64,000 nt of DNA from Parabacteroides sp. GTDB taxonomy: Bacteria; Bacteroidota; Bacteroidia; Bacteroidales; Tannerellaceae. The notes under the pieces were generated by a model. It was not told the DNA's origin. It worked only from the letters and a program-made list of their open reading frames with translations, and did not search any database. Of this stretch, positions 49,553 to 59,484 are shown piece by piece. Position 1 is the stretch's first letter; each line of letters starts with the position of its first letter. The translations under genes were made by a program, and so were the position numbers. The stretch lies in NCBI GenBank assembly GCA_019417325.1, contig DXVO01000020.1:132747-196746 (forward strand), written 5' to 3'.

Positions 49553-50893
49553 TCAAGCCATTGTAACGGCATTCTGCGGAGTCGATTGGAAGGCAGTCTT
49601 GTCTTTCACCGGCGCCCCGTTTTCCCGACGATAGCGCTGATGCAAATATACGAAGGAACAGATGAATGTGATACAGCAAAAGATACCGACATAACCGGCA
49701 AGCTGGTTATAAAATACAGCCCAGTCGATAGCCGGATGCAAAAACTCTTTCAGTGCAAGAACCAGAACCGTTCCGGTATACCCCAGAAAGTCTGTCGTTA
49801 CGATAAAAAATCCTACATTCCCCCGTATCCGGAAACAAGCAATAAAACGGTCAAAGAAAATTGTCTGGAAGGTCAAATAAGCAATATACAGACATAAACT
49901 CTGGATAAACAGCCAGACCACAGGAGATAACTGAAACTGTTCCTGGCCGAAAGAAACCACTGTCATCACAATCATTCCTGCAATAATCAAACCGAAAAGT
50001 ATGGAAAGTGCTTTCAGGTTATCTTTCACCAATACCATCAAACCGAAAATTCCGAGGATAATCAAGGTAACAATGCCATCTATACGGGCAAACATCCAGG
50101 GAGAGTAATTGGATACATCAATGATATTCACCAAAAAATCTTCTTTTATATCACGCAGGATAACAATCGCTATATTGGCTACAAACAACAGGGTTAGGAA
50201 GGGCATATAACTTTTGAAAAGCTCCCAGCGCTGTTTGCCATTTAACGTCTCACGCTCCGACTTCATTTCTATATCCTCGACTGTCGGTTCCGGTAAACGA
50301 TTCAGTATATATCCCAGCAAAGCCAGAAGCGGAAGTGCCACGGCTCCGATTAATGCGGGCATCCAAAACTCGTTTACATGCAACGTATTCATTACATAAA
50401 GCCCCAACGATTTTGCCGTACCGGAACTGATCACCATACTCACACCCAACAAACTGGCTAAAATATCCGTCATCCGCCGTCCTTCAATAAAACTGAAAAT
50501 AACTCCCCACATACATCCCAGCGAAAGACCGTTCAGGAACATGGCTGCTATATTATAAGGAGCGGACAGCAAACCGAAAAATACCAATGAAAGTTCCGCC
50601 ATCACAATCGACATCAGGATAAACTTCAAACGTTCTTCCCGCTTCAGCTCGGATATCAGTTTAATCCCCATAAACTTAGAAATTACGTATCCTAATATCT
50701 GGGAAATGGTAACTACTACTTTATAATCCATATTAAACAACTCCAAATCCTCAAATGCGGCAGCCGTATAAGGTTTGCGCAGTGCATAAACCAAAGAATA
50801 AGATAACAGGGCTGCACCACCTGCCCAAAGGATAAAAAGCAGATCGGAAAACCGTTTCCGGGATGGACTCATTGTTTGTTGTTTACTTTTCAT
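49553..50893 (-). CDS. DUF5690 family MFS-type transporter
   Basis: This 446-residue membrane protein has twelve predicted spans and resembles the DUF5690 family of the major facilitator fold. GFLRKPYTAAAFEDLE-like sequence at helix 1 (here ALRKPYTAAAFEDLELF) and the ERFIACFRI-like loop (here DRFIACFRIRGNVGFF) are typical of sugar-phosphate or organophosphonate carriers. Its place upstream of phnX and phnW makes phosphonate uptake its likely job (inference). Its promoter has TACTTTTG 26 bp upstream. Confidence 0.85.
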   Translation of the reverse strand: MKSKQQTMSPSRKRFSDLLFILWAGGAALLSYSLVYALRKPYTAAAFEDLELFNMDYKVVVTISQILGYVISKFMGIKLISELKREERLKFILMSIVMAELSLVFFGLLSAPYNIAAMFLNGLSLGCMWGVIFSFIEGRRMTDILASLLGVSMVISSGTAKSLGLYVMNTLHVNEFWMPALIGAVALPLLALLGYILNRLPEPTVEDIEMKSERETLNGKQRWELFKSYMPFLTLLFVANIAIVILRDIKEDFLVNIIDVSNYSPWMFARIDGIVTLIILGIFGLMVLVKDNLKALSILFGLIIAGMIVMTVVSFGQEQFQLSPVVWLFIQSLCLYIAYLTFQTIFFDRFIACFRIRGNVGFFIVTTDFLGYTGTVLVLALKEFLHPAIDWAVFYNQLAGYVGIFCCITFICSFVYLHQRYRRENGAPVKDKTAFQSTPQNAVTMA

Positions 50894-50919
50894 ATTGCTG
50901 TTATTTTCGTTTCCGACAG

Positions 50920-50927
50920 CAAAAGTA
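50920..50927 (-). promoter_or_regulatory. -7 box of the phosphonate operon
   Basis: TACTTTTG on the minus strand, 26 bp before the DUF5690 gene's ATG. Confidence 0.45.
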
Positions 50928-51088
50928 GAGGTGCGATATTACAACAATATTACTGAATACATGAATATTCATGATTTATACCACATTATAAATCAATAAA
51001 TTATAAAGAAATATTTATGTAACATTCATGTAGTGGAAATGCAATATCACCGTATTTATTTTGCAATACAATCAAGTAAATTACAAAA

Positions 51089-51973
51089 ATGACAAACGAC
51101 CTACTGGAACTTTTCAACCGTATCGAATACCTGCGTAAAAACGGGGTGAAAATGAAAGAAATAGCAAACTGTGCAGGCATGGCTCCAAGCATATTATCCT
51201 CATTGTATACCACTGTCCTGCCGGCTTACTTCGAAGAAATTAAAACAAAACCTCAGGAGGATGCTTTAGAGCATGCTTTAACCTTAGTAAATAACCTGTC
51301 CAAACGCAGACTGCTCAACAGCCTCCCCGAATTATTAGTACGTTTGGATGAAATGGAAATTACACCGGAACAAAATCCGGCAAACAGTAATCCTTTTATC
51401 GAACACCTTCAGGAAGAAATGATGCTCTCGCCCCAGAAAGCCGGAAACCTTTGTGGCATATACACCAGCTACAGCCTCTCCTCCTCTTCCGACTGTCTGA
51501 AAATGGAGCCGTTTATCATTACAGCTCCCGAATACCAGGGATACATTAAAATCGGGCGCCTCAACGCTTACGGAGAGGCACAATGGGGAATGGGTGTGAT
51601 TGGCGACCCCCAGAATTTTTATTGTATGTTCAGCGAAAATCCCACCCCACAATTTACCCTGGTAACAATTTATCTGCAAATCCCTTTCTTCCATAACCCG
51701 AAACAATTACGCGGTTTATACATCGGCCTGGATTATAATCGAAATCCGGTAGCACGCCGGATTCTACTTATCAAATCATCAGACAGCACCGATATGGATG
51801 TTTTTACGTCCATGCCTGCAGGCTTAATCCGAAAAGAAGATTTTACTCCCGAACAACAGGCGTACTATGACTATACTTGTCAGGCCGGAGATTATATCAA
51901 AATGTGCACAGTCCCTTCCCTGCAAATGAACGAAACAGACCTGATAAAAGAAAAGAAGATGCTGGAACTATAA
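51089..51973 (+). CDS. Putative HTH regulator beside the phosphonate operon
   Basis: This 294-residue protein has an N-terminal helix-turn-helix-like region (NGVKMKEIANCAGMAPSILSS, about 17-37, read as a lambda-repressor or XRE-type fold). The rest, with a mixed fold around 140-250, is not recognised. It is divergent from the DUF5690-phnX-phnW operon, the usual place of a local regulator. Phosphonate-responsive control is therefore likely but inferred. The effector and operator are unknown. Confidence 0.55.
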   Translation: MTNDLLELFNRIEYLRKNGVKMKEIANCAGMAPSILSSLYTTVLPAYFEEIKTKPQEDALEHALTLVNNLSKRRLLNSLPELLVRLDEMEITPEQNPANSNPFIEHLQEEMMLSPQKAGNLCGIYTSYSLSSSSDCLKMEPFIITAPEYQGYIKIGRLNAYGEAQWGMGVIGDPQNFYCMFSENPTPQFTLVTIYLQIPFFHNPKQLRGLYIGLDYNRNPVARRILLIKSSDSTDMDVFTSMPAGLIRKEDFTPEQQAYYDYTCQAGDYIKMCTVPSLQMNETDLIKEKKMLEL

Positions 51974-52111
51974 TCCTGTCATTTTTTACTGTAATGATGA
52001 TAGTTTGGCAACAAATTCTTACTTTCGCAAAGTGGAGATAAATCCGGCCTGTGCCAAAAGGCTGCGGATAATAGTGGGAATCTTTCGATATATCTTAATT
52101 ATTTATATACC

Positions 52112-53707
52112 ATGAAGTTAATAAACGCTTTTTCTTTTCTGGTTTGTTTGCTGATGCTATCCTGTAGTAATCCTCAGAACAAAACCCCGCGAGCCAAACA
52201 TGTAATCTTGTTAGGCTTCGATGCAATGAGTGCCCGTGGCGTACAGCGCGCACAGACCCCGAACTTCAATGAAATGATAGAAAACGGAGCTGTTTCCATC
52301 AAGGCCCGTTGCCTGCGTCCTACCTCAAGCAGCCAGAACTGGATGTCGATGGTTAGCGGCGCCAACATCGAGATGCATGGAGTAACGGAAAACGATTGGG
52401 AACCGGATAATAAAACCATCGAACCGGCTGTAAAGAATAAAAAAGGGCTTTTCCCTACCATTTTCGATGATATCAAACAGCAGCGGCCCGATGCCAAAGT
52501 TTATATGTTCTACGAATGGACAGGACAAGACAGAATGTATGATACCAGTGTGGCAGACAAAGCGGTAACCGGCCTGGACTACGACCAGACTTTACAACAG
52601 GCTTTCAATGCTTTTCTACAAGACAAACCGGAATTCCTGTTCGTGTCGATTAACCAGACAGACCATATGGGACATGAAACCGGACACGAATCCCGCGAAT
52701 ACCTGGAAACAATCACCCATTTTGATGCAATGGTCGGCGACTTTGTAAAACGGATTAAGGAAGCCGGTCTACTGGATGAAACCGTTATTATCGTAACAGC
52801 CGACCACGGTGGACTGGGTAAATCCCACGGAGGGGATTCTGAAGCCGAACTGGAAATACCGATTATCATGTATGGCGGACAAGTGACAAAAGGTAAAGTA
52901 ATGGAACGCACCAATTTCATTTGTGATATTGCAGCAACAGTCGGCGGTCTGTTAGGCGTACAGTTGCCGCAGGAATGCGTCGGGAAATTCATTTCGGAAG
53001 CCTTTGAACCCAAGACAGATAAAATCTATGTGCCAATGCCGTTTATCTATCCGTCCGAAGGCTTCTTCAAAGACAACACGGAAGTGACGATAACAGGAGA
53101 TGTGGAAGGGGCTGAAATCTATTATACGTTGGACGGAAGCATCCCTACCAACCAGTCTGCGAACTATGAGGGTCCGTTTACCCTGGACAAGCCCGCTATT
53201 GTACAGGCAATCGTATACCGCAACGGTCAGCCGGGCAAGATAGGAAATGCCATGATTCGCGTGCTGCCGGAAAACGAAACGCCTAAGGTAGCCTACAAAT
53301 ATTATGAAAACATGATGAAAAAGAGCCTGCCCGACTTCAATGCTTTAGGCAGACCGACCCGCGAAGGCTACGTATACGAACTTTCACTCGACGAACTGGA
53401 TGTAGAGGAGAAAGACCATTTTGCCGTCCTGTTCACAACAAAACTAACTATCACGGAAGCCGGCAAATACACATTCGGTATCATTTCCGACGACGGTGCC
53501 AAACTCTATATCGACGGCAAGGAAGTAATAGACAACGACGGTTCACATTCTGCCGACATGAAATACGGCAACATTAATCTGGAAAAAGGAACACACGATG
53601 TAAGAGTTGAATATTTCGACGATTATATGGGACAAAAGCTGGAAGTATATTATAAAACGGATCATATGCCATTACAGATACTGCCATTCGTCAAGTTCGT
53701 GAAATAA
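52112..53707 (+). CDS. Type I phosphodiesterase/alkaline-phosphatase superfamily lipoprotein with CHB_HEX-like and PA14-like domains
   Basis: This 531-residue protein has a lipobox LMLSC (about C18). The catalytic domain (about 28-320) is a type I phosphodiesterase of the alkaline phosphatase superfamily: HVILLGFDAMSARGVQ gives the metal-binding Asp, TSSSQNWMSM the nucleophile region, and TADHGGLGKSHGG the second metal site. Two modules follow: a CHB_HEX_C-like domain (IYYTLDGSIPTNQS) and a PA14-like domain (GIISDDGAKLYIDGKEV), both for carbohydrate contact. The next gene, GH92, carries the same two modules, so both probably act on one surface glycan. Confidence 0.85.
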   Translation: MKLINAFSFLVCLLMLSCSNPQNKTPRAKHVILLGFDAMSARGVQRAQTPNFNEMIENGAVSIKARCLRPTSSSQNWMSMVSGANIEMHGVTENDWEPDNKTIEPAVKNKKGLFPTIFDDIKQQRPDAKVYMFYEWTGQDRMYDTSVADKAVTGLDYDQTLQQAFNAFLQDKPEFLFVSINQTDHMGHETGHESREYLETITHFDAMVGDFVKRIKEAGLLDETVIIVTADHGGLGKSHGGDSEAELEIPIIMYGGQVTKGKVMERTNFICDIAATVGGLLGVQLPQECVGKFISEAFEPKTDKIYVPMPFIYPSEGFFKDNTEVTITGDVEGAEIYYTLDGSIPTNQSANYEGPFTLDKPAIVQAIVYRNGQPGKIGNAMIRVLPENETPKVAYKYYENMMKKSLPDFNALGRPTREGYVYELSLDELDVEEKDHFAVLFTTKLTITEAGKYTFGIISDDGAKLYIDGKEVIDNDGSHSADMKYGNINLEKGTHDVRVEYFDDYMGQKLEVYYKTDHMPLQILPFVKFVK

Positions 53708-53823
53708 ACAGCTTACAAAAGTATTTCCTGTAAATACATAAAAAATATCTCCCACTAAGTGGTTTGTCCTTTTCAATTGTATAAAAGTAAAGGGAGAAAC
53801 CACTAAAATAATCTGCATTCAAA

Positions 53824-56634
53824 ATGATGAAAAAGGCATTTATACTTTGGAGTGTTACATTACTTTCAGCTTGTAGCCTGACTCCAAAATCTCCGGTTGA
53901 TTTAGTCGACCCGTTTATCGGTACGGGATTTCACGGACATACGTATCCGGGAGCAACAGTACCTTTCGGTGGAGTACAATTAAGTCCCGACACACGCCGG
54001 GGAAACTGGGATGCCTGTTCCGGCTATCACTACACCGATTCTACAATGATGGGATTCTCACATACGCATCTGAGCGGAACCGGTTGCATCGATTTGGGAG
54101 ATATTTTGTTTCGCCCGTTTTCCACCTTGGAAACCGGATTCTCGCACGAGGATGAAACCGCCTCACCGGGATACTATTCAGTCCTGCTGAAAAACGCCGG
54201 GGTAAAAGCCGAACTGACAGCCACCACCCACACCGGCATTCACAGATATACCTGGTCGCCCGGCACAGAACCGCTTCTGGAAATAGACCTTTCCCACCTG
54301 CTGGACAACGAAACAATCAATAAATATGAACTAAAACAAACCGGCCCGGATGAAATAACCGGTATGCGCAGTACAGACGGATGGGTAACGAACCAGACCG
54401 TCTATTTTGTCGCCCGGTTCTCCTCTCCTATAAAAAACACGAAAATTAAGCACTACCCGGCAATGACCCTTTATTTCGATATGCCCGAGGGAACCCCATT
54501 GATTGTAAAAGCGGGGCTTTCCATCAATAACGAAGAGAGCGCACGCCGGAACCTCATTGCCGAAACCGCCGACTCGTTCGACTTCGACCATTTCAAAGAT
54601 AACGCCCGTTCCGACTGGGAAAAACATCTCGACCGCATCCGGATAGAAGGCGGAACGAAAGCCGAACGGATTAACTTCTATACGGCCCTTTATCACAGCC
54701 AGGTTGTTCCCAACACAATCAGTGACGCAGATACGACATCCCGTCTCTTCTCCACTTTTTCAACCTGGGATACTTTCCGGGCATGGCATCCGATGATGAC
54801 CTTGCTGGATACCGCACTGGTTAACGAGATGGTAAACTCGCTGCTATACCTGTACGACATACACGGTGAACTGCCCCTATGGCCTTTATCCACCGGAGAA
54901 ACAGGTACAATGATAGGTTACCACTCCACATCCATTATTGCAGACGCCTATCTGAAAGGAATTCGCGGATTTGATGCGGAAAAGGCTTTTGAAGCCATGA
55001 AAATATCGGCGGCAAAGAATAAAAAAGGAGCCGCCGAATACATCGCCCAGGGCTTTATCCCTGCCAACCAAAAGAAAGAGTCTGTTTCCTGCCTACTCGA
55101 ATTTGCTTACGACGACTGGTGCATCGCACAAATGGCAAAAGCCATGAACAAAACGGCGGACTACGAAACCTTTATCCAGCGTTCGCAGAACTTTATAAAC
55201 GTATTTGACGGTACTACCGGCTTTTTCCGCGGAAAACGTCAGGACGGAAACTGGGAAGCTCCCTTCAATCCGTTTGCCATCGGACGCTCCTATACGGAAG
55301 CTACAGCCTGGCAATACCGCTTCTTCGTTCCGCATGACGTATACGGATTGGAACAGTTAATGGGTGGACGCGACCGTTTTATCGCCAACCTGGACAGCCT
55401 GTTTACCGTAACATCGGAGGTTGAAGGCGAACTGTCCGACGTAACCGGACTAATCGGCCAGTATGCACATGGAAACGAACCGAGCCACCATATGGCATAC
55501 CTTTACAGCTATGTGGGCAAGCCTTGGAAAACGCAATACTGGACGCGCCGTCTACTGGACGAAATGTACCAGCCCACTCCTGAAGGAATCATCGGAAACG
55601 AAGACTGCGGACAGATGTCGGCATGGTATATCATGAGCAGTCTGGGCTTCTACCCGGTTTGCCCGGGAAGCAACCAGTTTGTACTGACAGCTCCTTTGTT
55701 TGAGAAAGCGACCATGCAATTGGCAAATGGCAAAACTTTGGAGATTACCGCCAATAACCCGGCAAAGAACAAATACATTACAAAGGTTTCCCTGAATAAG
55801 CAGGAAATTCCGGAATGCTTCATTACCTACGACCAGTTGATGGAAGGCGGAACGCTTGCCTTCACCCTGTCCGCCGAGCCGGATACGATATGGGGTACCG
55901 GAAAAGAAGCCGCCCCCTATTCCTATACAACAGTTCCGGTCGTTTCCGTGCCCAGCATTGCGACAGACCTGTACCTGTTTGAAGGCAAAGTTACCGTTGC
56001 ATTAGTATGTGCAACCCCGGAATCCATCATCCATTACACACTGGACGGCACAGAGCCTACCGAGGATTCCCCCGTATATACTTCACCGTTTACATTGATA
56101 GAATCTGCCGTGTTAAAAGCAAAAGCCTATAAGAAAGGATACACACCCAGCCGTACCTATGCCATTCGGGCAACCAAAGCAAAACTGCGCCCGGGAAAAG
56201 CAGTCGCACCTCATGCCAACGGGGTTGCCTACCAATATTTTGAAGGCTACTTCCAGCTTACAGCCGACCTGAAACAGGCTAAAATAGCAGAACAGGGCAT
56301 CATGCCCGAACCGTCTATTGCCGAAGCCAAACAGGCGGACCATTTCAGCTATATCTTCACCGGCTATCTGCTGGTACCGGAAAACGGGGTCTATGAGTTC
56401 TTCACCCGTTCGGACGACGGCAGCGTGTTATTCATCGATGGCGAAGAAGTGGTAAACAACGATACCTCCCATGCGGCAATTGTTTCCTCTGGACGCATCC
56501 CGCTACAAAAAGGCTATCATGCTTTCCGCCTCGAATATTTTGAAGATTACGAAGGCGAACACCTGAGTTGGGGCTGGAAGAAACCGGGAGACACGGAGTT
56601 CGTCCCCATCCCCCGGGAAAACCTGTTTCATTAA
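53824..56634 (+). CDS. GH92 alpha-mannosidase with CHB_HEX-like and PA14-like domains
   Basis: This 936-residue secreted enzyme has a lipobox in LLSAC (C17). The GH92 fold is complete: LVDPFIGTGFHGHTYPGA and MMGFSHTHLSGTGC in the N-terminal domain, and GNEPSHHMAYLY and EDCGQMSAWYIMSSLGFYPV with the acidic catalytic pair in the C-terminal domain. GH92 enzymes are calcium-dependent exo-alpha-mannosidases, mostly alpha-1,2 or -1,3. CHB_HEX (about 730-775) and PA14 (about 795-930) follow, related to those of the preceding phosphodiesterase. It shares the operon with alkaline phosphatase and MGH1-like genes. Confidence 0.93.
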   Translation: MMKKAFILWSVTLLSACSLTPKSPVDLVDPFIGTGFHGHTYPGATVPFGGVQLSPDTRRGNWDACSGYHYTDSTMMGFSHTHLSGTGCIDLGDILFRPFSTLETGFSHEDETASPGYYSVLLKNAGVKAELTATTHTGIHRYTWSPGTEPLLEIDLSHLLDNETINKYELKQTGPDEITGMRSTDGWVTNQTVYFVARFSSPIKNTKIKHYPAMTLYFDMPEGTPLIVKAGLSINNEESARRNLIAETADSFDFDHFKDNARSDWEKHLDRIRIEGGTKAERINFYTALYHSQVVPNTISDADTTSRLFSTFSTWDTFRAWHPMMTLLDTALVNEMVNSLLYLYDIHGELPLWPLSTGETGTMIGYHSTSIIADAYLKGIRGFDAEKAFEAMKISAAKNKKGAAEYIAQGFIPANQKKESVSCLLEFAYDDWCIAQMAKAMNKTADYETFIQRSQNFINVFDGTTGFFRGKRQDGNWEAPFNPFAIGRSYTEATAWQYRFFVPHDVYGLEQLMGGRDRFIANLDSLFTVTSEVEGELSDVTGLIGQYAHGNEPSHHMAYLYSYVGKPWKTQYWTRRLLDEMYQPTPEGIIGNEDCGQMSAWYIMSSLGFYPVCPGSNQFVLTAPLFEKATMQLANGKTLEITANNPAKNKYITKVSLNKQEIPECFITYDQLMEGGTLAFTLSAEPDTIWGTGKEAAPYSYTTVPVVSVPSIATDLYLFEGKVTVALVCATPESIIHYTLDGTEPTEDSPVYTSPFTLIESAVLKAKAYKKGYTPSRTYAIRATKAKLRPGKAVAPHANGVAYQYFEGYFQLTADLKQAKIAEQGIMPEPSIAEAKQADHFSYIFTGYLLVPENGVYEFFTRSDDGSVLFIDGEEVVNNDTSHAAIVSSGRIPLQKGYHAFRLEYFEDYEGEHLSWGWKKPGDTEFVPIPRENLFH

Positions 56635-56671
56635 GAGGCCTATTTATAAACCTAATCCGATATAAACAGAC

Positions 56672-57817
56672 ATGAAAAGAAATCTTATTGCAATGACCTG
56701 CGTCGTACTGCTCTTATTATCCGCTACGACTCCTGATGTCCAGGCACAAAGCCGCCGGGACAAAGAACAAACATATGTACTGGAAACTCCCTATCAGGTA
56801 GATAAAATCGTTCCGCCGGCAGGCTCGAAAATCAAGAATGTAATCCTGATGATCGGAGATGGCATGAGCCTGATGCATATGTATTCGGCATGGACGGCAA
56901 ACCGCGGACACCTCTGGCTGGACAACAGTCAAAGCACCGGTCTGTCCAAAACCTATTGCGCCAATAAACTGATTACGGATTCCGGCGCCGGAGGAACGGC
57001 ACTGGCTACCGGATACAAAACAAACTACCACATGGTAGGTGTAGACCCGGATGGCAAACCGCTGGAATCGCTCACCACATTGGCAAACAAGAAAAAACTA
57101 TCCAGCGGCATAGCCGTCACCTGCCGCCTGTGGGACGCAACACCCGCCGATTTCTGTTGCCATAATACAGACCGGGATGCGGAAGCCGAGATTGTAGCGG
57201 ATTATGTAAACTGCGGTGTAGACTATGTATTCGGCGGAGGTTCCAAACTGTTCGAAAACCGTACCGACGGACGCGACCTGTTCAAAGAACTGCGGGATAA
57301 AGGCTACCAGACACCGCGTAGCTGGAAAGAACTGGTAAAAATCAAAAAAGGAAAAGTATTCTGCATAACAGACTCCATCGACACCCCGGTTCCTGCCGAA
57401 CGTGGCGACCTGCTGGCACGCGCCTCCATGAAAGCCATCGATTTGCTGGACCAGAATAAGAACGGCTTCTTCCTGATGATAGAAGGCTCCCAGTTGGACG
57501 ACTACGGGCACTTCAACGATCTGGACCTGCTGATGCAGGAAACCCACGACTTTGACCGTACTGTCGGCAAAGTATTTGAATGGGCGGCAAAAGACGGGGA
57601 AACCCTGGTGATTGTCACTGCCGACCATGAAACAGGAGGCCTCACGCTGGTAGACGGGGACTTACAAGAAGGACGCATCGTCTGCAAATTCTCGACCGGT
57701 GGGCATAGTGGAGTAATGGTTCCCGTTTATGCTTTCGGTCCCGGACACGAAAACTTCACCGGTATCTTCGAAAACACGGATATCTTCTGGAAGATTAAGA
57801 AATTACTGAATTTATAA
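56672..57817 (+). CDS. Alkaline phosphatase
   Basis: This 381-residue secreted enzyme has a signal peptide cleaved near VQAQS (about 25). The catalytic residues are seen in IGDGMSLMHMYSA (metal-binding D), TDSGAGGTALATGYKT (nucleophilic serine in DSG.GGTA) and VTADHETGGLTL (metal-binding His/Asp). It removes phosphate monoesters in the periplasm or at the surface. It lies 37 bp after GH92 and 25 bp before the MGH1-like gene. Its place among glycan enzymes suggests action on a phosphorylated glycan fragment (inferred). Confidence 0.92.
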   Translation: MKRNLIAMTCVVLLLLSATTPDVQAQSRRDKEQTYVLETPYQVDKIVPPAGSKIKNVILMIGDGMSLMHMYSAWTANRGHLWLDNSQSTGLSKTYCANKLITDSGAGGTALATGYKTNYHMVGVDPDGKPLESLTTLANKKKLSSGIAVTCRLWDATPADFCCHNTDRDAEAEIVADYVNCGVDYVFGGGSKLFENRTDGRDLFKELRDKGYQTPRSWKELVKIKKGKVFCITDSIDTPVPAERGDLLARASMKAIDLLDQNKNGFFLMIEGSQLDDYGHFNDLDLLMQETHDFDRTVGKVFEWAAKDGETLVIVTADHETGGLTLVDGDLQEGRIVCKFSTGGHSGVMVPVYAFGPGHENFTGIFENTDIFWKIKKLLNL

Positions 57818-57842
57818 TGGCTTATCATTATCTGAAACAAAT

Positions 57843-59468
57843 ATGACAACACGACGAAACTTTTTGAAGCAATCCCTTCTTGCCACAGGCGCGGCAAGCC
57901 TGCCGGTCGGGAACCTGCTGGCGCAAGATACCAAGGAAGACCTTCCCAAATACCGTCTTCCTTATAAAAATACGTATCTAAAAGAACCCTTTGTCACGGA
58001 AAACGAATTCCGCACGGCAAAAGCCGAAGCCACGCAGCCCGGTACCTTTGCCGATGCCAAACGGGTACTACCTTTCCCGACATGGAGCGGTCACGACAAA
58101 GAGATTGAAATGTACTGGAAAGCCTGGGACCTCGCCATCCAGCATATCAAAGCCCCCGAACCCGGTTCCGGATTCGTATCGAGCTATCTGGATGTAGCGT
58201 ACAACGGCAATATCTTCATGTGGGATTCTGCGTTTATGATGATGTTTGCCCGTTACGGCACCCATTTCTTCCCCTTCCAGAAAACACTGGATAACTTCTA
58301 TGCCAAGCAGCATCCCGACGGTTTCATCTGCCGTGAAATCAAGTCCGACGGAGCCGACTGCTTCGAGCGATACGACCCGACAAGCACAGGACCGAACATC
58401 ATCCCCTGGAGCGAAATCGTCTACTATAAACAGTTTGGAGACATGGACCGCCTGCACCGCATCTTCCCGGCTTTATGCGCTTACTACAAATGGCTGAAAC
58501 TGAACCATACCTGGCGCAACGGCACGTATTGGAGCAGCGGATGGGGAACCGGCATGGACAATATGCCCCGCGTACCGGAAAAATACAACCCGATTTACAG
58601 CCACGGCCACATGATTTGGCTGGATGTCTGCCTGCAACAATACTTCACAGCCGGCCATCTGCTGGAAATGGGCTTCTACCTCGAACGCTGGCAAGAGATT
58701 GAGGAGTTCGAAGACGAACAGAAGATGCTGAAAAAGTATATCAACGAGAACCTCTGGGATGAAAAAGAACATTTCCTGTTCGACCAGTATGCCGACGGAA
58801 GCCTTTCCTCCACCAAAGGAATTTATGCCTATTGGGCTTTGCTGACGGACGTATTGCCCAAAGACAGGCTGGATGCGCTCGTCGAGGAACTAAACAATAA
58901 GGAAACCTTCAACCGCCTCCACCGCGTGCCCTCTTTAGCCGCCAACCATCCGAAATACAAGGACAACGGACGCTACTGGCAGGGAGGCGTATGGCCCGGA
59001 GCCAATTATATGGTAATCACCGGACTGTATCAGCAGGGCTATCGTAAACAGTCGTACGAAATCGCCCGCAACCATTACGATAACGTACTGAAAGTCTATA
59101 AGAATACCGGAACTTTCTGGGAATACTACGCGCCGGAGCATGAAGAACCGGGCTTTATGGCTCGTCCCGATTTCGTAGGATGGGGAGGACTGGCGCCTAT
59201 CGCCGGATTAATCGAACAGGTATTCGGCATCCGTTCGAATGTCTACGAGAAAGAACTGACGCTGGATGTCAACCTGCTGGAAGCCTACGGCATCGACAAC
59301 TATCCTTTCGGATTGGATGGTCTGGTTTCCATAAAGGTAAAAGCCCGTTCGTCCGCCGACCAGGAACCGAAGGTGGAAATCAATACGAATGTGCCTCTGG
59401 AACTGACTGTGCTATGGGGCGACAAACAAAAAAAGGCAACCGTGGAAGCCGGTTCCAAACTTATCTAA
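57843..59468 (+). CDS. MGH1-like glycoside hydrolase with Tat-like signal
   Basis: This 541-residue protein begins TTRRNFLKQS, a twin-arginine-type signal, followed by ATGAASLPVGNLLAQ. The body matches the alpha-toroidal MGH1/trehalase-like domain (GH63-related): FMWDSAFMMMFARYGTHFF, SGWGTGMDNMPRVP, GGVWPGANYMVITG and WEYYAPEHEEPGF. Such enzymes cleave mannosylglycerate or related alpha-linked sugars; the substrate here is unknown. It ends 16 bp before the PI-PLC-like lipoprotein gene. Confidence 0.87.
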   Translation: MTTRRNFLKQSLLATGAASLPVGNLLAQDTKEDLPKYRLPYKNTYLKEPFVTENEFRTAKAEATQPGTFADAKRVLPFPTWSGHDKEIEMYWKAWDLAIQHIKAPEPGSGFVSSYLDVAYNGNIFMWDSAFMMMFARYGTHFFPFQKTLDNFYAKQHPDGFICREIKSDGADCFERYDPTSTGPNIIPWSEIVYYKQFGDMDRLHRIFPALCAYYKWLKLNHTWRNGTYWSSGWGTGMDNMPRVPEKYNPIYSHGHMIWLDVCLQQYFTAGHLLEMGFYLERWQEIEEFEDEQKMLKKYINENLWDEKEHFLFDQYADGSLSSTKGIYAYWALLTDVLPKDRLDALVEELNNKETFNRLHRVPSLAANHPKYKDNGRYWQGGVWPGANYMVITGLYQQGYRKQSYEIARNHYDNVLKVYKNTGTFWEYYAPEHEEPGFMARPDFVGWGGLAPIAGLIEQVFGIRSNVYEKELTLDVNLLEAYGIDNYPFGLDGLVSIKVKARSSADQEPKVEINTNVPLELTVLWGDKQKKATVEAGSKLI

Positions 59469-59484
59469 TACACTCGATCGACAT

